From contig NZ_JAERSG010000005.1 of assembly GCF_016735675.1 (NCBI RefSeq), positions 372,001-436,000 of the forward strand: a DNA stretch of 64,000 bases. The letters are read 5' to 3'. This DNA comes from Nocardioides baculatus. Lineage in GTDB: Bacteria > Actinomycetota > Actinomycetes > Propionibacteriales > Nocardioidaceae. How positions within the stretch are numbered: the stretch's first letter is position 1; every line of letters begins with the position of its first letter. The position numbers and the translations under genes were made by a program. Below the pieces are notes generated by a model. The model was not told where the DNA came from. It did not search any database and worked only from the letters and a program-made list of their open reading frames with translations. This document shows, piece by piece, positions 14,116 through 22,597 of this stretch.

Positions 14116-14922
14116 TCACGCGTCGGCGTCGCCCTCGTCGTGGACGTCCGCCGGGTCGACCATGACGAGCTCGTCGACGTGGTCGGACAGTGCGCCGCTG
14201 GCCTGCGCCGAGAGGCCCGAGTCGGTGATGAGCACCGCGGCCTGGGAGAGCGACGCGATGCTGCTGAGGCCCACCACCCCCCACTTCGTCGAGTCGGCGC
14301 ACACGATGAGGCGGCGCGAGCGCTCGATCATCGCGCGGTTGGTCTCGGACTCGAGCAGGTTGGGCGTGCTGAAGCCCGCACGGACGTCCATGCCGTGCAC
14401 GCCCATGAAGAACGCGTCGACGTGCAGGCTGCGCAGCGAGGACACCGCCACCGGGCCGACCAGCGCGTCCGACGGCGTACGCAGGCCGCCGGTCAGCAGC
14501 ACCGAGGTGGTCGACTCGCCCGTGCGGTGGAGCTCGTCGGCCACCCACACGGAGTTCGTCACCACGGTGAGGTTCGGGACGCGCGCGAGGTGGCGGGTGA
14601 GCGCGTGGGTGGTCGTGCCCGCGGAGACCGCGATCGCCATGCCCTCGTGCACCAGCTGGGCGGCGGCTGCGGCGATCGCCTCCTTCTCCAGCTGACGACG
14701 TACGGACTTGGCGGCGAAGCCGGGCTCGGAGGACGACGGCTCGGCCACCGCCATCGCTCCTCCGTGGACCTTCTCGAGCAGGCCCTCGCGGTGGAGCGAG
14801 ACCAGGTCCCGTCGCACGGTCATGTCGGAGACGCCGAGCAGCTCGACCAGGTCGGTGACGCGGACCGTGCCGTCGCGGCTGAGCGCGCCGAGGATCATGC
14901 TCCGCCGCTGCGCCGCGAGCAT
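14116..14922 (-). CDS. DeoR-family transcriptional regulator of the beta-galactoside locus
   Basis: 268 residues. The N-terminal DeoR helix-turn-helix (RRSMILGALSRDGTVRVTDL, then GVSDMTVRRDLVSL) is followed by a sugar-phosphate-sensing DeoRC domain with SAGTTTHALTRHL and DAFFMGVHGMD. ATG 14922 overlaps the TGA of the GH42 gene, so the two are cotranscribed. A GTG one codon earlier is possible. It likely senses a phosphorylated sugar and controls the GH42 gene and the divergent ABC importer. Confidence 0.88.
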   Translation of the reverse strand: MLAAQRRSMILGALSRDGTVRVTDLVELLGVSDMTVRRDLVSLHREGLLEKVHGGAMAVAEPSSSEPGFAAKSVRRQLEKEAIAAAAAQLVHEGMAIAVSAGTTTHALTRHLARVPNLTVVTNSVWVADELHRTGESTTSVLLTGGLRTPSDALVGPVAVSSLRSLHVDAFFMGVHGMDVRAGFSTPNLLESETNRAMIERSRRLIVCADSTKWGVVGLSSIASLSQAAVLITDSGLSAQASGALSDHVDELVMVDPADVHDEGDADA

Positions 14923-16931
14923 CACGCGCTCCCGAGGGTCTGGCGGATCACGGCCACGCCCCCTGCGGGGACCTCGAACCCGTCGGAGACGTCGACTCCG
15001 GACACCAGGTCGACGCCGCTGGTGGGCACCGGGGCGGGGGCGGTGCCGTGGTTGAGCACGAACAGCCAGCTCGCGTCGTCGCCCACGCGGCGGCTGACCT
15101 CGACCAGGTCGGACGCGCCGGGGAGCCGTTCGAGCCCGGCGTCGGTGACCAGCCGCCCGACGAGCCGGTCGGTGCCGGCGGGATCGAGGCGCGTCGCGAC
15201 GTACCACGCCTCCCCCTCGCCGACCTCGCGCCGGGTGACCGCCGGGATCCCGGCCGCCGGCCCGTCGACGTACGTCGCCACGGCCTCCGCCCCGGCGAGC
15301 TCGAGGTCCTCGGCCCAGGTGTCGGCGGTGACGACGCCGTCGCCGAGCCCCTCGACGCGCACCGAGTCACCCGGCATCAGAGGCAGGAACTCGGTCGAGC
15401 GCACGCCGAGCAGCTCGCGGAACGCACCCGGGTAGCCGCCGAGGCGGATGTGGTCGGACTCGTCGACGATGCCGCTGAAGTAGGTCACGACGACGGTGGC
15501 CCCGGCCTCCGCGGCCGCGTTCACGGCCGCTGCGGCCTCGTCGGAGACGAGGTAGAGGGTCGGCACCACGACGAGATCGTAGGACGAGAGGTCGGTGCTC
15601 GGGTGGACCACGTCGACGCCGATCCCCTGCGCGGTGAGCGCACGGTGGAGGTCCTCGGCGCGGTCGCGGTAGCGGATGTCCGAGCTGGGGTGGGAGTCGA
15701 GCTCGCAGGCCCAGGAGGCCTCGAAGTCGAACAGGATCGCGGCCTGGTTGCGTGACCGGCTGCCCACGACCTCCTCGATCGAGTCGAGGATGCCGGAGAG
15801 CTCGACGACCTCACGCCACTGCCGGGTGTCGGTGCCGGCGTGGGGGAGCAGGCCCGAGTGGAACTTCTCGGCCCCGGCCCGTGAGGCGCGCCACTGGAAG
15901 AAGAGCACCGCGTCGGCACCGCGGGCGACGTGCGAGAGGCTGTTGCGGATCATCTCGCCGGGGCGCTTGGCCGGGTTGCGGGGCTGCCAGTTCACGGCGC
16001 TCGCCGCATGCTCCATCAGCAGCCACGGCTTGCCGTCGGCGGTCCCGCGGGTGAGGTCGGCGCTGAAGGCGAGCTCCTGGTGCCCGTCCGCGCCGGTGCC
16101 CATCAGGTAGTGGTCGTTGGAGACCACGTCGAGCTCTCGGCCCCACCGCAGGTAGTCCATGCCGACCGTCTGGCGCATGACCATGAAGTTGGTCGTGACC
16201 GGGACGCCGGGTGAGGTGCGGTGCAGCACGTCGCGCTCGACGATGAAGTTGTCGAGCAGCTGGTCGGAGGAGAAGCGCGCGAAGTCCAGCTGCTGGGTGG
16301 GGTTGGCGTGCGTCGGCGCGGCCCGCGGCGGCAGCACCTGCTCGAAGTCGTCGTAGCGCTGCGACCAGAAGGCCGTGCCCCAGGCGTCGTTGAGGCTGGC
16401 CACGTCGTCGTACCGCGCGCGCAGCCAGGCGCGGAACGCCGCGGCACTCACGTCGCAGTAGCACCGGGCCACGTGGCAGCCGAGCTCGTTGGAGACGTGC
16501 CAGAGCGCCAGCGCCGGGTGGTCGCGGTAGCGCTCGGCCATGGCCGAGCAGAGCTCGAGGGCGTGCTCGCGGTAGACCGGTGAGCTCGGGCAGAAGGACT
16601 GCCGACCGCCCTGCCAGAGCGTCCGGCCGTCCTGGGTGACCGGGAGCATCTCGGGATGGCGGTGCGTCAGCCACGGCGGAGGCGAGGCGGTCGCGGTGGC
16701 GAGGTCGACCCGGATGCCCGCGGCATCGAGCTCGTCCATCTGCTCGTCGAGCCAGCCGAACTCCCATGCCCCCGGTCGGGGCTGGATCCACGCCCACGAG
16801 AAGACGGCCAGGGTGACGAGGTCGACCCCGGCCTCGGCCATCAGCCGGCGATCCTCGCGGTGGGCGGGCGCCGGCCACTGCTCCGGGTTGTAGTCGCCGC
16901 CGAAGGCAAGGGGTGGCAGGGGAGTCGGCAT
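14922..16931 (-). CDS. Beta-galactosidase, glycoside hydrolase family 42
   Basis: 669 residues from ATG 16931; an in-frame GTG at 16949 would add six. The start (LAFGGDYNPEQWP) and LVTLAVFSWAWIQPRPGAWE are GH42 hallmarks. The acid/base is Glu149 in LWHVSNELGCH and the nucleophile Glu307 in WLLMEHAAS. The family's zinc-type cysteine cluster is hinted at by CHVARCYC. A trimerisation domain and beta-sandwich follow. No signal peptide, so it acts in the cytosol on imported beta-galactosides. It is encoded with its DeoR regulator and divergent from a sugar ABC importer. Confidence 0.92.
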   Translation of the reverse strand: MPTPLPPLAFGGDYNPEQWPAPAHREDRRLMAEAGVDLVTLAVFSWAWIQPRPGAWEFGWLDEQMDELDAAGIRVDLATATASPPPWLTHRHPEMLPVTQDGRTLWQGGRQSFCPSSPVYREHALELCSAMAERYRDHPALALWHVSNELGCHVARCYCDVSAAAFRAWLRARYDDVASLNDAWGTAFWSQRYDDFEQVLPPRAAPTHANPTQQLDFARFSSDQLLDNFIVERDVLHRTSPGVPVTTNFMVMRQTVGMDYLRWGRELDVVSNDHYLMGTGADGHQELAFSADLTRGTADGKPWLLMEHAASAVNWQPRNPAKRPGEMIRNSLSHVARGADAVLFFQWRASRAGAEKFHSGLLPHAGTDTRQWREVVELSGILDSIEEVVGSRSRNQAAILFDFEASWACELDSHPSSDIRYRDRAEDLHRALTAQGIGVDVVHPSTDLSSYDLVVVPTLYLVSDEAAAAVNAAAEAGATVVVTYFSGIVDESDHIRLGGYPGAFRELLGVRSTEFLPLMPGDSVRVEGLGDGVVTADTWAEDLELAGAEAVATYVDGPAAGIPAVTRREVGEGEAWYVATRLDPAGTDRLVGRLVTDAGLERLPGASDLVEVSRRVGDDASWLFVLNHGTAPAPVPTSGVDLVSGVDVSDGFEVPAGGVAVIRQTLGSA

Positions 16932-17098
16932 GGCGTCAACTGTGACCACCGATATGTGTGGAAGTCAACGATTCAACTGCAGAAAGCGTGGGAAAATGTT
17001 TGATCTGGTTCGAATTGAGGCGGGGAAGACCTTGACGAGGGTGTGCCAACCGTCACATGCTGTGGATCCCTGTTTGGTTTTGTCTCAGGAGGTCCCCC
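16932..17098. promoter_or_regulatory. Divergent promoter region of the GH42 and ABC operons
   Basis: This is one of the most A/T-rich stretches of the sugar locus. It contains TCAACGATTCAACTG (a TCAAC direct repeat with 8-base period), GTTTGATC-TG-GTTCGAAT and TTGACG at 17032. AGGAGG at 17087-17092 is the ribosome-binding site of the binding-protein gene. These short repeats are candidate DeoR sites. No single convincing palindrome is seen. Confidence 0.35.
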
Positions 17099-18427
17099 GT
17101 GTCACGTCCCCCTTCCACCGCCATCCCTCGCTCGACGATGGTCACCTCTGCTGCCACGCGCCGCTCGGTCCTGCGGGGCATCGGCCTCAGCGGGCTCGCC
17201 GTCGGCGGGGCCAGCCTCCTGGCCGCGTGCGGCGGCGACAGCGGGGGCCCGGCGACCGGGTCGGGCGCCACGGTCAAGTTCGGCATCAACGAGGCCGAGG
17301 GCGCCGGAGCCGCGCACGACCGCCTGGCGGCGATCGCGCAGGCCTACGCCAAGGAGTCCGGCACCAAGGTCGACCTCAACGCGGTCGACCACAACACCTT
17401 CCAGGAGAGCATCAACACCTACCTCCAGGGCACTCCCGACGACGTCTTCACCTGGTTCGCCGGGTTCCGCATGTCGCAGTTCGCGGAGAACGGGCTGATC
17501 ACCGACCTGAGCGACCAGTGGCCGATCGACGGCCTCAACGACTCGTTCAAGCAGGCCTCCACGGCCTCCGACGGCAAGCAGTACTTCGTGCCGATCAGCT
17601 ACTACCCGTGGGCGGTCTTCTACCGGAAGTCGGTCTTCGAGAAGAACGGGTGGGCACCGCCGTCGTCCAACGACGAGTTCATGGCGCTCATGGACGACAT
17701 GCAGGGCAAGGGCGTCACCCCGTTCGCCTTCGGCGACAAGGACGGCTGGCCCGCGATGGGCACCTTCGACATCCTCAACATGCGGCTCAACGGCTTCGAC
17801 TTCCACATGAGCCTGATGGCCGGCGACGAGGCGTGGGACGGCGACGAGGTGAAGGGCGTCTTCGACACCTGGCGCAAGCTGCTGCCCTACCACCAGGCCG
17901 ACCCGCTGGGCCGCACCTGGCAGGAGGCGGCGACCTCGATGGGCAAGGGCGAGTGCGGGATGTACCTCCTCGGCACCTTCGTCGTCGACGCGCTGGGCGA
18001 GAACGGCGAGGACCTCGACTTCTTCACCTTCCCCGAGCTCGACTCCTCGATCGGTTCGGACGCCCTCGACGCTCCCATCGACGGCTTCTGCGTGGCGTCC
18101 GCCGGCAAGAACCAGGACGCCGGCAAGGCGATGGCGAAGTGGCTCGGCAGCGCGGCTGCCGCCGACGCGGGCAACAACGCCGCAGACGCACCGTTCATCG
18201 CGGCCAACTCCGGTGCCAGCACGTCCACCTACAGCGACCTGCAGAAGAAGTCGGCCGAGGTGGTCGGCGCCGCTGCCAACATCGCCCAGTTCATGGACCG
18301 CGACACCAACGCCGACTTCGCCAACACGGTGATGATCCCGTCCATCCAGGAGTTCCTGAAGAACCCGGACGACATCGACGGGGTGACGGCCAGCATCCAG
18401 GAGCAGGCCAACTCGATCTTCGGCTGA
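17099..18427 (+). CDS. Carbohydrate ABC transporter substrate-binding lipoprotein
   Basis: 442 residues from GTG 17099, supported by AGGAGG 7 bases upstream. The N-terminus carries twin arginines (TRRSVLRG), a hydrophobic stretch and the lipobox LLAACG, suggesting export (possibly Tat) and lipid anchoring. The body is of the family 1 / MalE-like sugar-binding type: AYAKESGTKVDLNAVDHNTF, TYLQGTPDDVFTWFAG, then PVISYYPWAVFYRK-like features. It heads an operon with two permeases but no ATPase. Substrate probably a beta-galactoside, inferred from the divergent GH42 gene. Confidence 0.9.
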   Translation: MSRPPSTAIPRSTMVTSAATRRSVLRGIGLSGLAVGGASLLAACGGDSGGPATGSGATVKFGINEAEGAGAAHDRLAAIAQAYAKESGTKVDLNAVDHNTFQESINTYLQGTPDDVFTWFAGFRMSQFAENGLITDLSDQWPIDGLNDSFKQASTASDGKQYFVPISYYPWAVFYRKSVFEKNGWAPPSSNDEFMALMDDMQGKGVTPFAFGDKDGWPAMGTFDILNMRLNGFDFHMSLMAGDEAWDGDEVKGVFDTWRKLLPYHQADPLGRTWQEAATSMGKGECGMYLLGTFVVDALGENGEDLDFFTFPELDSSIGSDALDAPIDGFCVASAGKNQDAGKAMAKWLGSAAAADAGNNAADAPFIAANSGASTSTYSDLQKKSAEVVGAAANIAQFMDRDTNADFANTVMIPSIQEFLKNPDDIDGVTASIQEQANSIFG

Positions 18428-18430
18428 GCG

Positions 18431-19375
18431 ATGACACATCTCGACGAGGCGCCGCGGTCGGAGAAGACCGAGAAGGCCGTGGCGCCTGCCCAGGGCCGGG
18501 AGAAGAAGCTGCCGGGCCGCGACCGGCTCACCGTCATCGTGATGGTGGCGGTCCCGCTCGTGCTGGTGGTCCTGCTGGTGTGGGTGCCGGCGCTGCTGTC
18601 GGTGGCCCTGTCGTTCGGCAAGTGGAACGGCTTCGGCGACCTCGACACGATCGAGTGGGTCGGCTTCCAGAACTACCAGGACATCTTCACCATCTACCCG
18701 GCCTTCTGGCCGGCCGTGCAGCACAACCTGATCTGGCTGGGCTTCCTGTTCCTGCTCCCGACCGTGCTGGGCATGCTGCTGGCCGTGGTCCTCGACCGCG
18801 AGATGCGCGGCAGCCGGTTCTACCAGACCGCGTTCTACATGCCGGTCGTGCTGTCGCTGGCGCTGATCGGGTTCATCTGGCAGCTCTTCTACTCGCGCGA
18901 CCAGGGGCTGATCAACCAGGTCTTCCACAGCGAGGTGGACTGGTACGGCGACCCCGACATCAACCTGTGGGCGGTGCTCGTCGCCACGGCCTGGCGCCAC
19001 ACGGGCTACATCATGCTGATCTACCTGGCCGGCCTGAAGGGCGTCGACGCCAGCCTGCGCGAGGCGGCGGCCGTCGACGGGGCCAACGAGGTGAAGACCT
19101 TCTTCCAGGTGATCTTCCCGGTGATGCGCCCGATCAACATGGTCGTCATCGTCATCGTGGTCATCGAGTCGCTGCGCGCGTTCGACCTGGTGTGGGTCAT
19201 CAACAAGGGCCGCAACGGCCTCGAGGTGATCGGCGCCCTCGTCGCGCAGAACGTGATCGGCGAGGCCACGCGCTACGGCTTCGGGTCGGCGCTCGCGGTC
19301 ATCATGATGCTGATCTCGTCGATCTTCATCACCATCTACCTGCGGACCGTCTTCCGTGAGGAGCGCCAGCGATGA
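18431..19375 (+). CDS. Sugar ABC transporter permease (MalF/UgpA type)
   Basis: 314 residues with six membrane segments after a ~35-residue polar start. The ATPase-contacting EAA loop is LREAAAVDGANEVKTFFQVI-FPVMRP near residue 210. It starts 3 bp after the binding-protein stop and overlaps the next permease start by 4 bases. Confidence 0.92.
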   Translation: MTHLDEAPRSEKTEKAVAPAQGREKKLPGRDRLTVIVMVAVPLVLVVLLVWVPALLSVALSFGKWNGFGDLDTIEWVGFQNYQDIFTIYPAFWPAVQHNLIWLGFLFLLPTVLGMLLAVVLDREMRGSRFYQTAFYMPVVLSLALIGFIWQLFYSRDQGLINQVFHSEVDWYGDPDINLWAVLVATAWRHTGYIMLIYLAGLKGVDASLREAAAVDGANEVKTFFQVIFPVMRPINMVVIVIVVIESLRAFDLVWVINKGRNGLEVIGALVAQNVIGEATRYGFGSALAVIMMLISSIFITIYLRTVFREERQR

Positions 19376-20304
19376 CGTACGAGACTCCCGTCGCGACGGC
19401 GCCCGCGGCAGCGCGTGCGGTGACGCCGCCGACCCGCAAGGAGGGTGGCGTCCTGAGCAAGCGGCGCGGTGCCGTCGCCACGGTGATCATGGCCGTGCTC
19501 GCCCTGCTCTGGCTCTTCCCGCTGGTGTGGGCACTGATCAACTCCTTCCGCGAGTACGAGTACACCCAGGTCAACGGCTACCTCTCCTTCGGCGGCTGGA
19601 CCACGAGCAACTACGAGCAGGCGTGGTCGCAGGGCAACTTCGGCCTGCACATGAAGAACTCGCTGCTCATCACCATCCCGGCGGTGCTGCTCACGCTGTG
19701 GCTGTCCTCGATGGTGGCCTTCGTGCTCGCGCGCTTCAGCTATCGCTTCAACCTCGCGCTGCTCGGTGTCTTCCTCGCCGCCAACCTGCTGCCGCCGCAG
19801 GCGCTGCTGATCCCGGTGTTCCGGATGTTCCGCGAGATCCCGCTGCCCTACTTCATGAGCGACTCCGGGTCGATGCTCAACAGCTTCTGGGCGCTGATCT
19901 TGGTCAACACGGCCTTCCAGATGGGCTTCTGCACCTTCGTGCTGAGCAACTACATGAAGACCCTGCCCTACGAGATCTACGAGTCGGCCGAGCTCGACGG
20001 GGCGAGCGTGTGGCGGCAGTACTGGCAGCTGACCATGCCCCTGGTCCGACCTGCCCTCGCCGCGCTGGCGACGCTGCAGGTCACGTGGGTCTACAACGAG
20101 TTCTTCTGGGCGACGGTCCTGATCCAGCAGGGCGACAAGCTCCCGGTGACGTCGGCGCTCAACAACCTGCGGGGCCAGTTCTTCACCGACACCAACCTCG
20201 TCGCAGCGGGGTCGATCATCGTGGCGCTCCCGGTGCTGGTGGTCTTCTTCGCCCTGCAGAAGCAGTTCGTGTCCGGGCTGACGCTCGGGTCCACCAAGGG
20301 CTAG
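19372..20304 (+). CDS. Sugar ABC transporter permease (MalG/UgpE type)
   Basis: 310 residues with six membrane segments. The EAA loop is YESAELDGASVWRQYWQLTM-PLVRP. The C-terminus VSGLTLGSTKG is typical of MalG-type permeases. It completes the importer. No ATP-binding gene follows, so a shared MsiK-type ATPase is expected, such as the one beginning at 63833. Confidence 0.92.
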   Translation: MTYETPVATAPAAARAVTPPTRKEGGVLSKRRGAVATVIMAVLALLWLFPLVWALINSFREYEYTQVNGYLSFGGWTTSNYEQAWSQGNFGLHMKNSLLITIPAVLLTLWLSSMVAFVLARFSYRFNLALLGVFLAANLLPPQALLIPVFRMFREIPLPYFMSDSGSMLNSFWALILVNTAFQMGFCTFVLSNYMKTLPYEIYESAELDGASVWRQYWQLTMPLVRPALAALATLQVTWVYNEFFWATVLIQQGDKLPVTSALNNLRGQFFTDTNLVAAGSIIVALPVLVVFFALQKQFVSGLTLGSTKG

Positions 20305-20327
20305 GGCCGCGGACCTAGGGTGCGGGC

Positions 20328-20639
20328 ATGGATGCTTCTCGCGACATCATGGAGTCGGCCAAGCCGCCCAAGCCTCCCCGGCCGGGCACGTCCGGCCGCT
20401 CGCCCGAGGAGGTCGACGGCGCGCGCAGCGTGAACCCGCTCCTGTGGACCATCACCGCCTGTGCCGTCGCGGCCGCGGTGTTCACGGGGATCACCGCGTG
20501 GGAGACGCACCAGGACCGCGCCAACACCGAGCTCATCTACTGCAGCTTCTACTCGGGCGACCAGTTGCAGCAGGAGGGTGAGGAGCGGACGTTGACGGAC
20601 TACGAGAAGCGGCTCGTCGACCAGCTCGGCTGCGACTAG
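20328..20639 (+). CDS. Small membrane protein of unknown function
   Basis: 103 residues: a Pro-rich cytosolic start (KPPKPPRPG), one membrane helix (NPLLWTITACAVAAAVFTGI), then a ~45-residue polar part with two cysteines. No family is recognised. Its stop overlaps the nagA stop on the other strand by two bases. Confidence 0.6.
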   Translation: MDASRDIMESAKPPKPPRPGTSGRSPEEVDGARSVNPLLWTITACAVAAAVFTGITAWETHQDRANTELIYCSFYSGDQLQQEGEERTLTDYEKRLVDQLGCD

Positions 20640-21775
20640 CGCACCCACGCCCCGGCGCGCATCACCCTGTCGACGGTCAGGTCGCCGTCGAGCACGACCA
20701 GGTCGGCCCGCCGGCCGGCCTCGAGCGCGCCGACGTCGGCGAGGCCGAAGGCGCGCGCCGGCGCGGTGCTGGCGGCGTGGACGACGTCGAGCAGCGGCAG
20801 CCCCGCCGTGCGTACGGCGAACCGGACCGCCGCGTCCATGGTGAGGGTCGACCCGGCGATCGCGCCCTCGCCCGTCGGATCGGCGAGGCGCGCGACGCCG
20901 TCACGCACCTCGACGGCCATCTGGCCGAGCGCGTAGTCGCCGTCGGGCGCACCCGCAGCCGCCATGGCGTCGGTGACGAGGATGCAGCGGCCGGGCTTGG
21001 CCGCGAAGACGGTGCGCAGCAGGGCCGGGTGCAGGTGCACGCCGTCGGCGATCAGCTCGACGTCGACGGGGGAGTCGAGCAGCGCCCCGACCGGCCCGGG
21101 GTCGCGGTGGTGGAGCGGGCGCATCGCGTTGAAGAGGTGGGTGCCGAGCCGGGCGCCGGCGTCGAGGGCGGCGCGCGCCTCGTCGTAGGTCGCGTCGGTG
21201 TGGCCGATCGCGGCGAGCACGCCCGCGTCCACGAGACGGCGTACGGCGTCGATGCCGCCGGGCAGCTCCGGGGCGAGCGTCACCATCCGCACTGCTCCGT
21301 CGCCGGCTGCGAGCAGGGCCTCGACGGACGCCGGGTCCGGGGTCGTGAGCGAACCGGGCTGGTGGGCGCCGGAGCGCCGCGGGCTCAGCCACGGGCCCTC
21401 GAGGTGGACGCCGGCGATCCGGCCGTCCTGGACGAGGAGCGCGAGCTCACGGACGGCGGCGACCATCCGGTCGCGGGTGTCGGTGACCAGGCTCGCCGCC
21501 ATCGACGTGGTGCCGTGGGCGAGGTGGGTGGCGGCGACCACGGCGGCCGCGTCGGCCGTACCGCTGTCGAAGGACGCGCCACCCCCGCCGTGCACGTGGA
21601 GGTCGACGAACCCGGGGACGACGGTGACGTCACCCAGGTCGAGGGTGGGCTCGACATCGAGGGTGCGCGGTGGCGCGCCCTCACCGACCCCGGCGATGCG
21701 GTCGCCGTCGAGGAGCAGCCACCCCGGCGCGAGGATCCGCGCCGGGGTGACCACGTGGGAGGCGGTCACGATCAC
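20636..21775 (-). CDS. nagA: N-acetylglucosamine-6-phosphate deacetylase
   Basis: 379 residues. The amidohydrolase TIM barrel has the metal motif PGFVDLHVHGGGG, GVHLEGPWLSPRRSGAH, AIGHTDATYDEA, GTHLFNAMRPLHHRDPG and ILVTDAMAAAG with the catalytic Asp. It removes acetate from GlcNAc-6-phosphate. The GTG start at 21775 overlaps the upstream regulator's stop by 4 bases, so it is read from the regulator's promoter and probably regulated by it. Confidence 0.94.
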   Translation of the reverse strand: MIVTASHVVTPARILAPGWLLLDGDRIAGVGEGAPPRTLDVEPTLDLGDVTVVPGFVDLHVHGGGGASFDSGTADAAAVVAATHLAHGTTSMAASLVTDTRDRMVAAVRELALLVQDGRIAGVHLEGPWLSPRRSGAHQPGSLTTPDPASVEALLAAGDGAVRMVTLAPELPGGIDAVRRLVDAGVLAAIGHTDATYDEARAALDAGARLGTHLFNAMRPLHHRDPGPVGALLDSPVDVELIADGVHLHPALLRTVFAAKPGRCILVTDAMAAAGAPDGDYALGQMAVEVRDGVARLADPTGEGAIAGSTLTMDAAVRFAVRTAGLPLLDVVHAASTAPARAFGLADVGALEAGRRADLVVLDGDLTVDRVMRAGAWVR

Positions 21776-22500
21776 GGCGAGCCTGCACTGAGGGTCATGT
21801 GGACCTGGTAGCGGTCTCCGCGGTAGCGCGAGACGACGTGCTCGACCGGTCGGCCGGCGGCACTCGAGACGCGGCGGAAGACGAGGAGGGGGGTGTGGGC
21901 CGACGCCTCGAGGCGACGCGCGGTCGCACCCTCGGCGGACTCGCCCCAGAGCGTCTGCTCGGCACCGTCGATGAGCAGGTCGTAGCGCTCGGCGAAGAGC
22001 GTGTACAGCGAGCCGGTGAGGTCCTCGGTGTCGAGGTCGGGCAGGAGCGAGCGCGGGTACCACCCCTGCTCGATCGCCATCGGCTGACCGTCCGCGAGGC
22101 GCACGCGGTCGATCCGCCACGCCGTGCCGCGGGCGCCGAGCCGGAGGGACTTCACGACCTCCGGCGGCGGGCGCTCCTCGTCGACCCGCATCAGCCGGGT
22201 CGACGGCACGAGCCCGCGCCGCCGCATGTCGTCGGAGAACGAGGCGAGGTGGAGGTGGGTCTCGACGCGCGGTCGGGCGACGAACGTGCCCTTGCCGTGG
22301 ATCTTCTCCAGCAGCCCACCGGCCACGAGGCTGTCGATGGACTTGCGGACGGTCGCGCGTGAGACGTCGTAGGTCGCCATCAGCTCGCGCTCCGACGGGA
22401 TCGCGGCGCCCGGGCCGAGGTCGCGCGTCGCCAGCTCGGCCAGCACGTCGCTCAGCTGGACGTGCTTGGGGCGGGGCCCCGCCTCGAGCTTGGTGGCCAT
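21772..22500 (-). CDS. GntR/HutC-family regulator, DasR/NagR-like
   Basis: 242 residues from ATG 22500, with a GAGAGGAC ribosome-binding site. The N-terminal winged helix reads LGPGAAIPSERELMATYDVS and ATVRKSIDSLVAGGLLEKIH. The C-terminal UTRA domain includes RRRGLVPSTRLMRVDEERPP and PMAIEQGWYPRSLLPDL. Such regulators sense GlcN-6-P or GlcNAc-6-P. Location between nagA and the SIS gene, with an operator at 22539-22552, fits a DasR/NagR-type role in amino-sugar use. Confidence 0.9.
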   Translation of the reverse strand: MATKLEAGPRPKHVQLSDVLAELATRDLGPGAAIPSERELMATYDVSRATVRKSIDSLVAGGLLEKIHGKGTFVARPRVETHLHLASFSDDMRRRGLVPSTRLMRVDEERPPPEVVKSLRLGARGTAWRIDRVRLADGQPMAIEQGWYPRSLLPDLDTEDLTGSLYTLFAERYDLLIDGAEQTLWGESAEGATARRLEASAHTPLLVFRRVSSAAGRPVEHVVSRYRGDRYQVHMTLSAGSP

Positions 22501-22538
22501 GTCGTCCTCTCGACGTCCGAGCGATCCACAGGTATGGT

Positions 22539-22552
22539 CTGGTACGTACCAG
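22539..22552. promoter_or_regulatory. GntR/HutC operator CTGGTACGTACCAG
   Basis: A perfect 14-bp palindrome of the TGGT...ACCA class bound by HutC/DasR-type regulators. It lies in the 97-bp divergent gap between the regulator and the SIS-domain gene, 38 bp from the regulator's ATG. It very probably mediates control of both transcripts. Confidence 0.75.
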
Positions 22553-22597
22553 TTGGAGAGCATGGCTCTGCCGCCGCGACGTTGTCAAGGGACCACG

